Below, piece by piece: positions 34,807 through 46,456 of a stretch of DNA of 64,000 bases. Made by a program: the position numbers and the translations under genes. The stretch's first letter is position 1; each line of letters opens with the position of its first letter. The notes below the pieces were generated by a model. That model was not told where the DNA came from, searched no databases, and saw only the letters and a list, made by a program, of their open reading frames with translations. Source of the DNA: Panax quinquefolius (lineage: Eukaryota > Streptophyta > Magnoliopsida > Apiales > Araliaceae); NCBI GenBank assembly GCA_020205615.1, contig CM035170.1, positions 64,350,596 through 64,414,595 on the forward strand, given 5' to 3'.

Positions 34807-35953
34807 GTAAGGGATTGTAGGGGATTGTAAGGGATAGTAAGGGATGTTATTTTCTTCATAATGATGTTATTCTTTCAATATCATTATGCCGAAAATATTG
34901 ATATGAATATTATTGTGCAATTTCTACCTTTTTGTGTCGGGGTTACTATTCACGTATATGGCACTATTCATGTATACGACACTATTCACATATACGACAC
35001 TATTCATGTATATGACATTATTTATGTATACGGTACTATATACGAATACGGAGTACTATTCATGAGTTACTATTCATGAGTTACTATTTACGAGTTACTA
35101 TTCATGAGTTACTATTCACGACAAAAATTGGTTTCTTTTTCTGACCAAATTATCGTTGATTTATGAATCTTACTCTTGAAATTAAATCCATGTTTTGATC
35201 ATATTGTTTTTATTATTATATATAACATTTTTATAATCTTGGTGAAGATATTTCTCTTTGACTTGAGTGTAAAGATGGGTAGATTATTGGTATGATCGTG
35301 ACTATGGGTTCTCTTTGGCCAGTGCAAAGTTGAATCGTTGACTAGTATGATCATGACCATTGAATTTACAATTGAATATTTTTAGCTTAAGTGCAAAGGT
35401 GAATTGATCAACATGGTTATAATTATGGTTTATATAAATTCTGAAATGATTATGTATTTCTTTGAGATATAAATATCTTTGGCCCGTAGTGCAAAGATAA
35501 ACTATTGATGAATATCTTTGGCCCGTAGTGCAAAGATGAATTTATTAGTATGATTATGAACAGGAAGTGTGATTTGGTATAACCATAATCTTTGATGTTT
35601 AAGGTAAAGACAGGTGATGAAAATTATCTTTGTCCTGGATGAGAAGAGGAATTTAGAACCACAATTATGATTATGAGTTATTCACATGATTGTGGATCAG
35701 AACTGTTGATTGATGTTACAGGGATAAAACATTGTTGGTGGACTTTTAATGTGGAGAAGATTTATAGTCTATTTGACTCTTCTAATGGATTGCTCGTTCG
35801 CTACAACTATGGTTGAAAAGTTTTATCATCTACCATATGTTCTAAATCTCCGATTTATTATTGATGAAGGCTATTGAAAATTTAATTATCTTTAGTCATA
35901 ATATTTTTTACTGAGCTAGTTGTGCTCACCCTTTTGCTTACAATTCCTTTCAG
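34807..35953 (+). other. Intron-like unit inside solo LTR2
   Basis: Donor GAG|GTAAGGG at 34807 and acceptor AATTCCTTTCAG|GTAATAAGAG ending at 35953, 1147 bp. Same landmark order as in LTR1 even though the intervening sequence differs. Confidence 0.5.
34940..35122 (+). repeat. ACTATTCAC short tandem repeats in LTR2
   Basis: About eleven units of 15-16 bp built on a TACTATTCA core, alternating TAC-TATTCATG and GACACTATTCA forms. The same core is repeated in LTR1b and B LTRs (7310-7360, 47570-47625, 54620-54680, 56765-56850) and in the LTR2 copy at 63160-63370. Confidence 0.8.
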
Positions 35954-36047
35954 GTAATAAGAGTGTAGCTGGGTCGAGCGGGGGTAACAGGGGAATAGAA
36001 CGGTGGTATCTAGCTATGGAGGTTCTCCCTAAACAGTATAGTAAAGT

Positions 36048-36443
36048 GTGTTGTATTTTATACATCATTTAGTAGTTATATTTGGTGAACCAAATAGGGT
36101 TAGGCAAACCCAACGTTGGAATGGTGTTTTGCCACTATCATACAAGATGTCTAATGACATGCGACTTTGTGTTATCATAAGACAAGGTTGTGCACATCAA
36201 CTTGCTGAGTATATCTACAAGCACTACCTATATGATCTTGGAGTTTGGTTAAAGTATAATTCTCAATTAGAGACGATGGAGATAATGATATGTCAAGAGA
36301 AGACTCACCATTGGAAAGAATATGATAGTAATCTTCTTGTTTGTCTTTGGGGTTTATTGGGTCAACCAAGGATAATTCTGTGGGCATATGATATCTATCA
36401 TAACCTAGACGCATGGCCTCCCATATATCTGAAGGTTTCTTGA
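36048..36443 (+). other. 131-codon ORF in LTR2, exon-2 side
   Basis: Open frame downstream of the intron-like acceptor, with MSNDMRLCVIIRQGCAHQLA and YKHYLYDLGVWLKYNSQLE. Tandem copies keep 82 codons at 39512-39757 and 123 at 44775-45143. The independent LTR2 copy at 61319-64000 has several frame shifts in the same stretch. Not recognised as a known protein. The conservation is mostly explained by the recent triplication, so a coding role is doubtful. Confidence 0.25.
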
Positions 36444-36694
36444 GCACTTCCCAAAGATTTTAATTTCTAAAATAGTTATCGATTTGTACCTTTATGTAAG
36501 GTGCCATTGTGGCGTACTATCCAAGGTTGGGACATGAGTCACAGTTGGTATATATTTGTATCAAAACTCACAACATATGTGTTGTTATATTTTGCACGAC
36601 AATTGTAGTAATAAAGTTGTAGTTGTTTTCTGTACCATGTTTTTGGCGACACAGAATAGGTTGGTTGGATTGGACCTATTTTGGCGGCGTCACA

Positions 36695-37846
36695 CCTAAC
36701 GACCCTGATTTGAAGTATAAAATCATGATGGAGGCACACAACATATTACAACCACTTGAGATTCTGAAATTGAAGTGGGAACACATTACCATGGATTTCG
36801 TAATGGGTCTTCCTAAGGTTTCTCAAGGCATAGATGCAATTTGGGTCATTGCTGATAGATTAACCGAGTCTGCTCATTTCTTACCAATACGGGAAACTTA
36901 TACACTTGAACGTCTTGCTCGTATATATATAAATGAGATTGTTAAACTGCATGGTATGCCAGTATCCATAGTTTCTAATCGAGACCCAAGATTCACTTCA
37001 TGATTTTGGGTTAGTTTGCAAAAAGATATGGGCACGGATTTACGATTTAGTTCAGTATATCATCCTCAAATGGACGGGCAGTCGGAGAGGACTATTCAAA
37101 CTCTTGAAGATCTATTAAGACTATGTGTCCTTGACTTCAAAGGAAGTTGGGACAAATTCTTGCCATTAGTCAAATTCTCTTACAACAACAGTTACCAAGC
37201 AAGTATTGGCATGGCTCCATTCGAGGAGTTGTATGGACGCAAGTGTCGTTCTCTAGTATGCTGGGATGAGGTGGGTGAAGCAACGTTGTTGAGACCGAAA
37301 TTGGTACGCATGACAACGGAAAAGATTCAAATGATCCAACAACGTATAAAAACCTCACAAGATCGACAAAAGAGTTATGTTGATCTTCATCGAAAGGACG
37401 TGGAATTCAATGTTGGAGAGCATGTGTTATTACGTGTGGCACCATGGAAAGGAGTTACGAGATTTGGAAAGAGAGGAAAACTCAATCCTCGATTCATCTG
37501 CCCATTTGAAATCCTTAACCGAGTAGGAATTGTGGCCTATAGGCTTGCTTTACAGCCAAGTATGTCTCGTGTTCATAACGTTTTTCACATATCTATGTTA
37601 TATAAATATGTGGAAGACCTGAACCATATTCTTGAGTTAGAACCAGATGAGAGAGCGAAAGATTTAACGTACAAAGAGGTACCTGTTAAAATCTAGGATA
37701 AGAAGGAACATATTCTACGCTCCAAGGTTATACCTCAGTCAAAGTTTTGTGGAGAAACCACGATGTTGAGGAAATGGCCTGGGAGTTAGAATCTGAAATG
37801 AAATCAAGGTATCCTCACCTCTTCGACATACCAAGTATGTACCCTA
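36695..37846 (+). pseudogene. Integrase-chromodomain fragment, tandem unit 1 (element B)
   Basis: Continues Pol after solo LTR2 ([15 protein letters not shown]). It then jumps to [18 protein letters not shown], skipping about 60 residues with the zinc-binding HHCC part seen in copies C and D. Catalytic residues remain: Asp in MDFVMGLPK, Asp in SNRDPRF and Glu in [15 protein letters not shown] follows RFTS. 37016-37696 is a 226-codon frame running through SYNNSYQASIGMAPFEELYG to [16 protein letters not shown]. The tail then shifts frame at [14 protein letters not shown]. The last codons join directly into U3 (TACCCTAAGACCCC), without purine tract or LTR start. Confidence 0.9.
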
Positions 37847-38565
37847 AGACCCCAACTTTTATAAATAAAGATTAAATTTTTTCTCGATATTTATTTTGAA
37901 AATTATGGTGTGGATTTAATATAATGTTATAGTTGTGGGTAATATTTATAAATTTTGCAAAGTATACAAGTTCTCATAAAATATTCTATTGGTCGAGAAA
38001 TATTCATTTTAGCAGGGAATATTCGTACGGCGGCACAATCATTGGTGGACCCCACAACAGAATTATTTTCAAAATGAGAAAACGACATAAATATCTTTTT
38101 ATAAAAATAACGATGAAATTTTACCGTTAAACTATTGAAATACCCGGTGGTAAAAGTACAGTAATACGCGTGGTTGCATAGTAGCACACGGTATTGTTTA
38201 TTGATGCTTACGTGAGAAGTCACTCAGTTTTTATTCAATTATTTCTACAATAATTATTGCATAGTATCTCATGTTATTTGATTCAATTATTGTCAATACT
38301 TTTATATATTATTAAATCAATAATTGAGACGACAAAGTTATTCATATTATATTTATTTGCAATATTGATGATGTCTAGAAAGTTCTGTCGAGGAGAGGTT
38401 TGGTCATCTAATTGTGTGCCAATAGGGAGAAATCCTTATCGGAAAGCCTCATCTTTCCTGGGAACGATCTGGTTGTTAAATATTGCGAATTATAATAATG
38501 ATGATGATAATATTATTTTTATAATATTGGTCATCTAATTGTGCACCAATAGGAAAAATCCTTAT
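37845..38565 (+). repeat. LTR1 U3 fragment, tandem unit 1
   Basis: U3 from AAGACCCCAACTTT, lacking the first LTR bases. Hairpin at 38419-38442; a second partial hairpin block (GGTCATCTAATTG...CCTTATC) at 38528-38565 ends exactly at the joint with LTR2 DNA. Confidence 0.85.
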
Positions 38566-40076
38566 CATATTGTTTTTATTATCATATATAATATTTTTAT
38601 AATATTGGGGAAGATATTTCTCTTTGACTTGAGTGTAAAGATGGGTAGATTATTGGTATGATCGCGACTATGGGTTCTCTTTGGCCAGTAGTGCAAAGTT
38701 GAATCGTTGACTGGGATGATCATGACCATTGAATTTACAATTGAATATTTTTAGCTTAAGTGCAAAGGTGAATTGATCAACATGGTTATAATTATGGTTT
38801 ATATAAATTCTGAAATGATTATGTATTTCTTTGAGATATGAATATCTTTGGCCCGTAGTGCAAAGATGAACTGTTGATGAATATCTTTGGCCCGTAGTGC
38901 AAAGATGAACTGTTGATGAATATCTTTGGCCCGTAGTTCAAAGATGAATTTATTAGTATGATTATGAACAGGAAGTGTGATTTTGTATAACCATAATCTT
39001 CATCCTGGATGAGAAGAGGAATTTAGAACCACAATTATGATTATGAGTAATTCACATGAATGTGGATCAGAACTGTTGATTGATGTTACAGGGATAAAAC
39101 ATTGTTGGTAGACTTTTAACGTGGAGAAGATAAAAAACTTTATAGTCAATTTGACTCTTCTAATGGATATCTTATTCCGCTGCAACTATGGTTGAAAAGT
39201 TTTATCATTTACCATATGTTCTAAATCTCTGATTTATTATTGATGAAGGCTATTGAAAATTTAATTATCTTTAGTCATAATATTTTTTACTGAGCTAGTT
39301 GTGCTCACCCTTTTGCTTCTTCACAGTTCCTTTCGTGTAATAAGAGTGTATTTGGGTCGGTATGGGGTAACAGGGAATAGAAGCGGTGGTATCTAGTCAT
39401 GGAGGTTCTCCTAAACAATATAGAAAAGTGTGTTATATTTTATACATCATTTAGTAGTTATATTTGGTTAACCAAATTGGGTGAAAGCGAACCCAACGTT
39501 GGAAGGGTGTTTTGCCACTATCATACAAGATGTCTAATGACATGCAACTTCGTGTTATCATAAGACAAGGTTGTGCACATCCACTTGCTGAGTATATCTA
39601 CAAGCACTACCTATATGATCTTGGAGTTTGGTTAAAGTATAATTCTCAATTACGCACGATGGAGATAATGATATGTCAAGAGAAGACTCACCATTGGAAA
39701 GAATATGATAGTAATCTTCATTTTTTTTTTGGGGTTTATTGGGTCAACCAAGGATAATACGTGGGCATATGATATCAATCATAACCTAGAAGCATGGCCT
39801 CCGTATACGAAGGTTTCCTTGAGTACTTCCCAACGATATTAATTTATAAAACAAATATTGACTGCATCGTTAGTTATGTAAGGTACCATTGTGCCGTACT
39901 ATCCAAGGTTGGGACATGAGTCACAGCTGGTATATATTTGTATCAAAACACACAACATATGTGTTGTTATAATTTGCACGACAATTATAGTAATAAAGTT
40001 GTAGTTGTTTTATGTACCATGTTTTTTGCGACTTAGAATAGGTTGGTTGGATTGAACCTATTTTGGGGGCATCACA
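38566..40076 (+). repeat. LTR2 3' part, start of tandem unit 2
   Basis: Matches 35210-36694, ending GGGGGCATCACA. Has three instead of two 39-bp repeats (38836-38945), and the acceptor site is changed to CCTTTCGTG. Confidence 0.85.
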
Positions 40077-43000
40077 CCTAACGACCCTGATTTGAAGTAT
40101 AAAATCATGATGGAGGCACACAACACATTACAACCACTTGAGATTCTGAAATTGAAGTGGGAACACATTACCATGGATTTTGTTATGGGTCTTCCCAAGG
40201 TTTCTCAAGGCATAGATGCAATTTGGGTCATTGTTGATAGATTAATCGAGTCTGCTCATTTCTTACCAATACGGGAAACTTTTACACTTGAAGGTCTTGC
40301 TCGTATATATATAAATGAGATTATAAGACTGCATGGTATGCCAGTATCCATAGTTTCTGATCGAGACCCAAGATTCACTTCATGATTTTGGGTTAGTTTG
40401 CAAAAAGCTATGGGCACGGATTTACGATTTAGTTCAAAGATATCATCCTCAAATGGACGGGCATGCGAGGAGAGGACTATTCAAACTCTTGAAGATTTAT
40501 TAAGACTATGTGTCCTTGACTTCAAAGGAAGTTGGGACAAATTCTTGCTTTAAGGTTTGTAATATTCAAGAACGCAATCAAATTGCAAAATAATGCGGAA
40601 ACGTGTAAAAATCGAGTTTAAAATTTTACAAACCATATACCGGATCACCCTTTATGCACAATTATTAATTAAACGAAAAGATAAAGAATAAAATCATACC
40701 CTTGAAGATCGAGCTTCCTCGTGTACAAGTTCACCTCCAATCCTTTTTCGCGTTCAACTTGAATTCAAGGTTTGGTTCCTTCCTTTGATCAACATTAGCC
40801 ACCCATGTGTTTGGCCTCTCAGAGGTGATCCACCAAGGAAGAAGAATTTTCAAGAAGAAAGGGTGGTTGGTTAAACCCTAGTTTTCTATAGAGTATCTCT
40901 ATAGAAAAGAACGTACTCTCAACAAATTGGAATTATGTCGTTGTAAAAGTAAAAAAAAAACCCTTCACCCATAATAAGACTCCTCTTATTTATAGATGTG
41001 GACAACCCACCTTAACAATTAAGGAATTGGGATTTATTTAATTAATTAAATTCTTTTAATTAATTAAGCTCCCTAATCTTATTAGGGATAATTAATTAAA
41101 CTCCTTTAACTAATTTTCCTTCCTAATTCAATTAGGAATAAATGAGAGTACTTATATTAAATTAATTCCTAAACTCTTTTAGAAATTAAAATAATAATAA
41201 TTGTAATAATATTAATAAGACTCCTCTTATTAATTTATATTTAATATTTCTAAAATATTAAATAATAAATATTAAGCTATTTAATTTATTCTATCACCAT
41301 AGATTAAATTAAATATACATAACATATTATTACGATTATGCCATTAACTTCTTAAATAATTATTCTTCCTTTTATGGTGTGACACTTTAGGTTCTCCATA
41401 TTAAACCGGTTGTGAATAAATCAATAAGAACAATTCTAATCTTATTTAAATAAATAAATTAAATAATTAATTTATTTAAATAAATAATATTTATTCTACA
41501 ATAGGGATAAGCCTCCCTAGCGATCAACGACTTTCCAGATAATATAGATTTCAACATTAATCATAAAAGAACCTTTGACTAAATAGTTACCGTACAATTC
41601 AATCCTTTCACCATACAATGTCCCAATTAAATATAAGACATGGAATTCTTGTCAAGTCTTATTTTATTTAATTATATGTATTTCGACTCTTAAATGCATA
41701 ACTCAAATAATGCAAATTAGAAACTCCTTTCTAATTTCATTCGCCTTAACCAAGGACTATTGGGTTATCATTTATCGAATCACATAGGACACTTCTCTTC
41801 TTTTTTATTAGAAGTGGTAGATTCTTTATTGATCATACATTATCTCCATGTACAACTTATTATACCCAAGCATACCCTTTGATATACCCTAAGGGTCTTA
41901 AGGAATAAGTCAAAGTATAACTCATCATACACAAGATACTATGATGATCTCAAGTCCAAGGATTACTTGTACTACTATCACTACTGAAATTCCTATTGAT
42001 GACAGCAAGTAAAACTCCATTAGGTATTCCTTAGCGAGCCAACGCTCAAATTGAACTTATTCTCTAATAAGCACCTACATACTTTCTAAAGTGTCTCCAC
42101 AAATGATCATGAGATCAATCATCCTCATCCAATGAGCAAGTTAACGATGTACCAATCTATCCGGATTCACTAATCCCCAATTTAGTAATCCAATGATTGG
42201 GAACTATTTTAGTTTTAAGCTTTCTAAGAATTTAGATCTTATTAGAATGATCATCATCATTATTCTAAAAGCATTGCTTAAAACTATGGGTTTATCACAT
42301 ATTATAAAACAAAGATCATGTAGATAATTAAAAGCCTTTAATAAATTAATACTTTTATTAATAAATGAATAAGATTGTTACAAAGTATATGCTTTATCAT
42401 CAAACATGATTGGCTTGTGTGCATACTACTTTACTTGCCATTAGTGGAATTCTCTTACAACAACAAATTTACTAAGCAAGTATTAGCATGGCTCCATTCG
42501 AGGAGTTGTATGGACGCAAGTGTTGTTCTCTAGTATGCTGGGATGAGGTGGGTGAAGCAACGTTGTTGGGACCGAAATTGGTATGCATGACAACAAAAAA
42601 GATTCAAATGATCTGATAACGTATAAAAACCTCACAAGATCGACAAAAGAGTTATGTTGATCTTCATCGAAAGGACGTGGAATTCAATGTTGGAGAGCAT
42701 GTGTTGTTATGTGTGGCACCATGGAAAGGAGTTAGGGATTTGGAAAGAGAGGAAAGCTCAATCCTCGATTCATCGGCCCATTTGAAATCCTTGACCGAGT
42801 AGGAATTGTGGCCTATAGGCTCGCTTTACCGCTAAGTATGTCTCATGTTCATAACTTTTTTCACATATCTATGTTACATAAATATGTGGAAGACCTGAAC
42901 CACATTATTGAGTTAGAACCCATTAGAGAGCTAAAAAATTTAATGTACGAAGAGGTACTGTTAAAATCTTGGATAAAAGGAACATATTCTACGCTCAAGG

Positions 43001-43117
43001 TTATACCTCAGTCAAAGTTTTGTGGAGAAACCACGATGTTGAGGAAATGGCCTGGGAGTTAGAATCTGAAATGAAATCAAGGTATCCTCACCTCTTCGAC
43101 ATACCAAGTATGTACCC
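40077..43117 (+). pseudogene. Integrase fragment, tandem unit 2, split by an insertion
   Basis: Same start, zinc-region deletion and TGA as unit 1. 40092-40385 reads MMEAHNTLQPLEILKLKWEH to DRDPRFTS. Interrupted after LDFKGSWDKFLL at 40548 by a 1.9-kb insertion and resumes at 42434 ([10 protein letters not shown]). The terminal part is at 42808-43062 ([20 protein letters not shown]) with more frame breaks than unit 1, then the same joint to U3. Confidence 0.88.
40549..42433 (-). mobile_element. Inserted solo-LTR-like element of unclear family
   Basis: 1885 bp with CTTGC on both sides (40544-40548 and 42434-42438), absent from units 1 and 3. No coding frame. AT-rich, with repeated ATTAATTAAATT blocks (41030-41110). 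On the minus strand TATAAATAAGAGGAG (40981-40995) is promoter-like, giving U3 of about 1.4 kb and a leader of about 0.4 kb, as in a plant LTR. The ends (TTTAAGG...CTACTTTA) are not TG...CA, so the class is uncertain. A copia-type solo LTR is the first guess. Confidence 0.6.
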
Positions 43118-43833
43118 TAAGACCCCAACTTTTATAAATAAAGATTAAATTTTTTTCTCGATATATATTTTGAATATTATGGTGTGGATTTAATATAATG
43201 TTATAGTTGTGGGTAATATTTATAAATTTTGCAAAGTATGCAAGTTGTCATAAAATATTCTATTGGTCGGGAAATATTCATTTTAGCAGGAAATATTCGT
43301 ACGGCGGCACAATCATTGGTGGACCCCACAACAAAATTATTTTCAAAATGAGAAAACGACAGAAATATCTTTTTATAAAAATAACGGTGAAATTTTACCG
43401 TTAAACTATTGAAATACCCGGTGGTAAAATTACAGTAATACGCGTGGTTGCATAATAGCACACGGTATTGATTATTGATGCTTACGTGAGAAGTCGCTCA
43501 GTTTTTATTCAATTATTTCTACAATAATTATTGCATAGTATCTCATGTTATTTGATTCAATTATTGTCAATATTTTTATATATTATTAAATCAATAATTG
43601 AGATGACAAAGTTATTCATATTATTATTTGCAATATTGATGATGTCTAGAAAGTTCTGTCGATGAGAGGTTTGGTCATCTAATTGTGCGCCAATAGGGAG
43701 AAATCCTTATCGGAAAGCCCCATCTTTCCTGGGAACGATCTGGTTGTTAAATATTGCGAATTATAATAATGATGATAATATTGTTTTTATAATATTGGTC
43801 ATCTAATTGTGCGCCAATAGGAGAAATCCTTAT
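43118..43833 (+). repeat. LTR1 U3 fragment, tandem unit 2
   Basis: Same as 37845-38565, with hairpins at 43690-43713 and a partial second block at 43797-43833 ending at the joint to LTR2. Confidence 0.85.
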
Positions 43834-45338
43834 CATATTCTTTTTATTATCATATATAACATTTTTATAATCTTGGTGAAGATATTTCTCTTTGACTTGA
43901 GTGTAAAGATTGGTAGATTATTGGTATGATCGTGACTATGGGTTCTCTTTGGCCAGTAGTGTAAAGTTGAATTGTTGACTGGTATGATCATAACCATTGA
44001 ATTTACAATTGAATATTTTTAGCTTAAGTGTAAAGGTGAATTGATCAACATGGTTATAATTATGGTTTATATAAATTCTGAAATGATTATGTATTTCTTT
44101 GAGATATGAATATCTTTGGCCCGTAGTGCAAAGATGAACTGTTGATGAATATCTTTGGCCCGTAGTGCAAAGATGAATTTATTAGTTTGATTATGAACAG
44201 GAAGTGTGATTTGGTATAACCATAATCTTTGATGTTTCAGGTAAAGACAGGTGATGAAAATTATCTTTATCCTGGATGAGAAGAGGAATTTAGAACCACA
44301 ATTATGATTATGAGTTATTCACATGATTGTGGATCGTAACTCATTGATTGATGTTCTGAGGATAAAAAACATTGTTGGTGGACTTTTAACGTGGAGAAGA
44401 TTTATAGTCTATTTGACTCTTCTAATGGATAGCTCGTTCCGCTGCAACTATGGTTGAAAAGTTTTATCATCTACCATATGTTCTAAATCTCTGATTTATT
44501 ATTGATGAAGGCTATTGAAAATTTAATTATCTTTAGTCATAATATTTTTTACTGAGCTAGTTGTGCTCACCCTTTTGCTTCACAATTCCTTTCAGGTAAT
44601 AAGAGTGTAAATGGGTCGGTCGGGGAGCAATGAGGGAATAGAAGCGGTGGTATCTAGTCATGGAGGTTCTCCTAAACAAAGATATAGAAAAGTGTGTCGT
44701 ATTTTATACATCATTTAGTAGGTATATTTGGTGAACCAAATAGGGTGAGGTGAACCCAATGTTGGAAGGGTGTTTTGCCACTATCATACAAGATGTCTAA
44801 TGACATGCGACTTCGTGTTATCATAAGACAAGGTTGTGCACATCCACTTGCTGAGTATATCTATAAGCACTACCTATATGATCTTGGAGTTTGGTTAAAG
44901 TATAATTCTCAATTAGAGACAATGGATATAATGATATGTCAAGAGAAGACTCACCGTTGGAAAGAATATGATAGTAATCTTCTCATTTTTCTTTGGGGTT
45001 TATTGGGTCAACCAAGGATAATTATGTGGGCATATGATATTTATCATAACCTAGATGCATGGCCTCCTATATATGAAGGTTTCCTTGAGTACTTCCCAAT
45101 GATTTTAATTTCTAAAATAGTTATTGACTGTACCTTTATGTAAGGTGCCATTGTGGCGTACTATCCAAGGTTGGGACATGAGTCACAGTTGGTATATATT
45201 TGTATCAAAACTCACAACATATGTGTTGTTATATTTTGCATGACAATTGTAGTATTAAAGTTGTAGTTGTTTTCTGTACTATGTTTTTTGGCACTCGTAA
45301 TAGGTTGGTTGGATTGGACCTATTTTGGGGGCGTCACA
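43834..45338 (+). repeat. LTR2 3' part, start of tandem unit 3
   Basis: Matches 35210-36694 and ends GGGGGCGTCACA. Two 39-bp repeats (44102-44175), acceptor CCTTTCAG|GTAATAAG at about 44594, and the 123-codon ORF at 44775-45143. Confidence 0.85.
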
Positions 45339-46456
45339 CCCCTGATTTGAAGTATAAAATCATGATGGAGGCACACAACACATTACAACCACTTGAGATT
45401 TTGAAATGGAAGTGGGAACACATTACCATGGATTTTGTTATGGGTCTTCCCAAGGTTTCTCAAGGCATAGATGCAATTTGGGTCATTGTTGATAGTTTAA
45501 CCGAGTCTGCTCATTTCTTACCAATACGGGAAACTTATACACTTGAACGTCTTGCTCGTATATATATAAATGGGATTGTAAGACAACATGGTATGCCAGT
45601 ATCCATAGTTTCTGATCGAGACCGAAGATTCACTTCATGATTTTGGGTTAGTTTGCAAAAAGCTATGGGCACGGATTTACGATTTAGTTCAATCGGAGAG
45701 GACTATTCAAACTCTTGAAGATCTATTAAGACTATGTGTCCTTGACTTCAAAGAAAGTTGGGACAAATTCTTAACATTAGTAGAATTCTCTTACAACAAC
45801 AATTACCAAGCAAGTATTGGCATGCCTCCATTCGAGGAGTTGTATGGACGCAAATGTCGTTCTCTAGTATGCTGGGATGAGGTGGGTGAAGCAACGTTGT
45901 TGGGACCAAAATTGGTACGCATGACAACGAAAAAGATTTAAATGATCCGATAACGTATAAAAACCTCACAAGATCGACAAAAGAGTTATGTTGATCTTCA
46001 CCGAAAGGACGTGGAATTCAATGTTGGAGAGCATGTGTTGTTACGTGTGGCACCATGGAAAGGAGTTACGAGATTTTGAAAGAGAGGAAAGCTCAATCCT
46101 CGATTCATCGGCCCATTTGGAATCCTTGACCGAGTAGGAATTGTGGCCTATAGGCTCACTTTACCGCCAAGTATGTCTCATGTTCATAACGTTTTTCACA
46201 TATCTATGTTACATAAATATGTGGAAGACCTGAACTACATTATTGAGTTAGAACCATATGAGAGAGCGATAGATTTAACGTACGAAGAGGTACCTGTTAA
46301 AATCTTGGATAAGAAGGAACATATTCTACGCTCCAAGGTTATACCTCCGTCAAAGTTTTGCGGAGAAACCACGATGTTGAGGAAATGACCTGGGAGTTAG
46401 AATCTGAAATGAATTCGAGGTATCCTCACCTCTTCGACATACCAAGTATGTACCCT
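45339..46456 (+). pseudogene. Integrase fragment, tandem unit 3
   Basis: Begins CCCTGATTTGAAG (six bases fewer than units 1 and 2), then MMEAHNTLQPLEILKWKWEH with the shared zinc-region deletion and DRDRRFTS before the shared TGA. A further deletion removes the segment between FSS and SERTIQTLE. The C-terminal part is at 46143-46388 ([20 protein letters not shown]), then [20 protein letters not shown] in another frame. Confidence 0.88.

Larger units (their letters stand above)
33303..36694 (+). mobile_element. Solo LTR of a second long-LTR family (LTR2)
   Basis: 3392 bp, TGTAAGACCCC to GGCGGCGTCACA, flanked by CCCAA (33298-33302) and CCTAA (36695-36699) in the codons of B integrase [10 protein letters not shown], so a target duplication with one mismatch. 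It has a U3 hairpin (33924-33947), (TA)n about 34559-34588, TATA box 34632-34641, an intron-like unit 34807-35953, TACTATTCAC repeats (34940-35122) and two 39-bp TTTGGCCCGTAGTGCAAA repeats (35463-35545). It shares the U3 core and end sequences with LTR1 but diverges in between. Confidence 0.88.

Noticed and set aside
37927..38223. Recurring 65-98-codon ORFs on both strands in U3 (also 43201-43461, 46545-46826)
   Set aside because: They recur only because U3 is repeated; no protein features, and frames break in LTRs A, C and D.
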